Assembly: GCF_004004565.1 (NCBI RefSeq) | Contig: NZ_SACM01000001.1 | Coordinates: forward strand, 434,001 to 498,000 | Reading direction: 5' to 3' | Length of the DNA: 64,000 nucleotides | DNA from: Inhella crocodyli | GTDB taxonomy: Bacteria > Pseudomonadota > Gammaproteobacteria > Burkholderiales > Burkholderiaceae_C | Shown here: positions 63,158 to 64,000 of the stretch, one piece after another | Layout of the letters: every line of letters begins with the position of its first letter | Position numbering within the stretch: the first letter of the stretch is position 1 | Program-made: the position numbers and the translations under genes | The notes under the pieces: generated by a model | What the model saw: the letters and a program-made list of their open reading frames with translations, nothing else | What the model was told of the DNA's origin: nothing | Databases searched by the model: none

Positions 63158-64000
63158 CGCCACAGCCCGTGATCCTGGTCGGCCCCACTGGGGCCGGCAA
63201 AACCGCCGCCGCACTGGACTTGGCCCAGCGCGTGCCGCTGGAAATCATCAGCGTCGACTCCGCCCTGGTGTACCGCGGCATGGACATCGGCACCGCCAAA
63301 CCCAGCGCCGCCGAACAGGCGGCTGTGCCCCACCACCTGATCGACATCCTCGACCCGCTGGAGAGCTACAGCGCCGCCCAGTTCGTGCGCGACGCCAAGC
63401 GCTTGGTGGCCGAGATCCAATCGCGAGGCAAGCTGCCCCTGCTGGTGGGCGGCACCATGCTCTACGTCAAGGCCTTGTGCGATGGGCTCTCTGAGCTGCC
63501 CGCCAGCACGCCCGAGGTGCGCGCCGCCGTCGACCAAGAAGCCGCCGAGCGCGGCTGGCCGGCCATGCACGCCGAGCTGGCCCGGGTGGACCCGGTCACC
63601 GCCGAGCGCCTGCACGCCACCGACGCCCAGCGCATCCAACGCGCGCTGGAGGTCTACCGCGTCACCGGCCGCCCCTTGAGCGACTGGCACGCCCAAGCGC
63701 CCAAAGAACCCGGCGTCGACTGGCCGCTCATCAGCATCGAAACCGAGGATCGCGCCTGGCTGCACCAACGCCTGGACGCCCGCTTCGACGCCATGCTGGA
63801 CGCCGGCCTCGTCGACGAAGTGCGTGCCCTGCGCCAGCGCGGCGACCTGAGCCTGGAGCTGCCCAGCATGCGCTGCGTGGGCTACCGCCAAGTGTGGGAG
63901 GCCCTGGACGAGGCCGACCCCCCGGCCCTGGGCCCCCTTCGGGACAAGGCCCAAGCGGCCACGCGGCAGTTGGCCAAACGGCAAATCACTTGGCTGCGGA
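63154..64000 (+). CDS. miaA: tRNA dimethylallyltransferase MiaA (cut by window end)
   Basis: MiaA adds the dimethylallyl group to A37 of UNN-decoding tRNAs. The visible 282 residues have the P-loop [57 protein letters not shown] (listed in part), [33 protein letters not shown] and [13 protein letters not shown]. The 3' end is outside the window. ATG 63154 overlaps the GNAT stop; in-frame ATG 63136 is also possible. Confidence 0.96.
   Translation, partial: MTPQPVILVGPTGAGKTAAALDLAQRVPLEIISVDSALVYRGMDIGTAKPSAAEQAAVPHHLIDILDPLESYSAAQFVRDAKRLVAEIQSRGKLPLLVGGTMLYVKALCDGLSELPASTPEVRAAVDQEAAERGWPAMHAELARVDPVTAERLHATDAQRIQRALEVYRVTGRPLSDWHAQAPKEPGVDWPLISIETEDRAWLHQRLDARFDAMLDAGLVDEVRALRQRGDLSLELPSMRCVGYRQVWEALDEADPPALGPLRDKAQAATRQLAKRQITWLR

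Overview
The window is GC-rich DNA with dense, short-spaced genes and many ATGA or GTGA overlaps. It reads as a chromosomal segment of a betaproteobacterium of the order Burkholderiales. Evidence for this is the mltG-tmk-holB-pilZ-tatD block, the queG/tsaE-amiC-mutL-miaA block, a Bug-type (TctC) binding protein, a DUF2788-like and a DUF4936-like protein, and a tandem glycine riboswitch ahead of gcvTHP. The species cannot be fixed from sequence alone. No rRNA, tRNA, insertion sequence, prophage or CRISPR array was seen.

Layout. (1) 290-6266: a secreted SGNH hydrolase, a single-span membrane protein, a long apolipoprotein N-acyltransferase with an extra C-terminal membrane domain, a methyltransferase and two small envelope proteins, one of them channel-like. 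(2) 6294-23657: a sulfur-oxidation island of about 17 kb. It holds a complete Sox system (soxCDYZAXB, one operon on the minus strand), a flavocytochrome c sulfide dehydrogenase pair (fccAB, plus strand), four further small c-type cytochromes or heme proteins, a periplasmic DsrE-like protein, one full-length and one split YeeE/YedE sulfur transporter, a SulP anion transporter, a metallo-beta-lactamase plus thioredoxin pair, a persulfide-dioxygenase-like enzyme and two ArsR-family regulators placed at the two ends. (3) 24143-31201: GNAT, tandem glycine riboswitch, gcvT-gcvH-gcvP and sdaA, which together turn glycine to serine and then pyruvate. (4) 31309-35800: the mltG-tmk-holB-pilZ-tatD-ankyrin operon, divergent from ygfZ. 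(5) 35887-52918: mixed housekeeping and accessory genes including isocitrate lyase, MarC, an Lrp regulator, XerD, a degenerate S9-like protein and a degenerate HD-GYP protein. (6) 52982-64000: queG, tsaE, amiC, mutL, an RluF-type pseudouridine synthase with 19 tandem 36-bp repeats, and miaA (cut by the window end). A secreted hydrolase-like protein with a coupled membrane-anchored partner, and dedA, sit between amiC and mutL.

How it fits together. The island suggests growth on reduced sulfur. Sulfide and persulfide would be sensed by the ArsR protein that has a BigR/SqrR-type cysteine pair; thiosulfate would be loaded on SoxYZ by SoxAX, hydrolysed by SoxB and oxidised by SoxCD; sulfide would be oxidised by FccAB; c-type cytochromes would carry electrons; and YeeE and SulP proteins would move sulfur compounds and sulfate. 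The items most worth a second look are the perfect palindrome between the persulfide sensor and the dioxygenase gene, two hairpins inside or at the end of the sox operon, two separate loci pairing a secreted hydrolase with a membrane-anchored partner, the Lnt fusion, and the 36-bp coding repeat tract.
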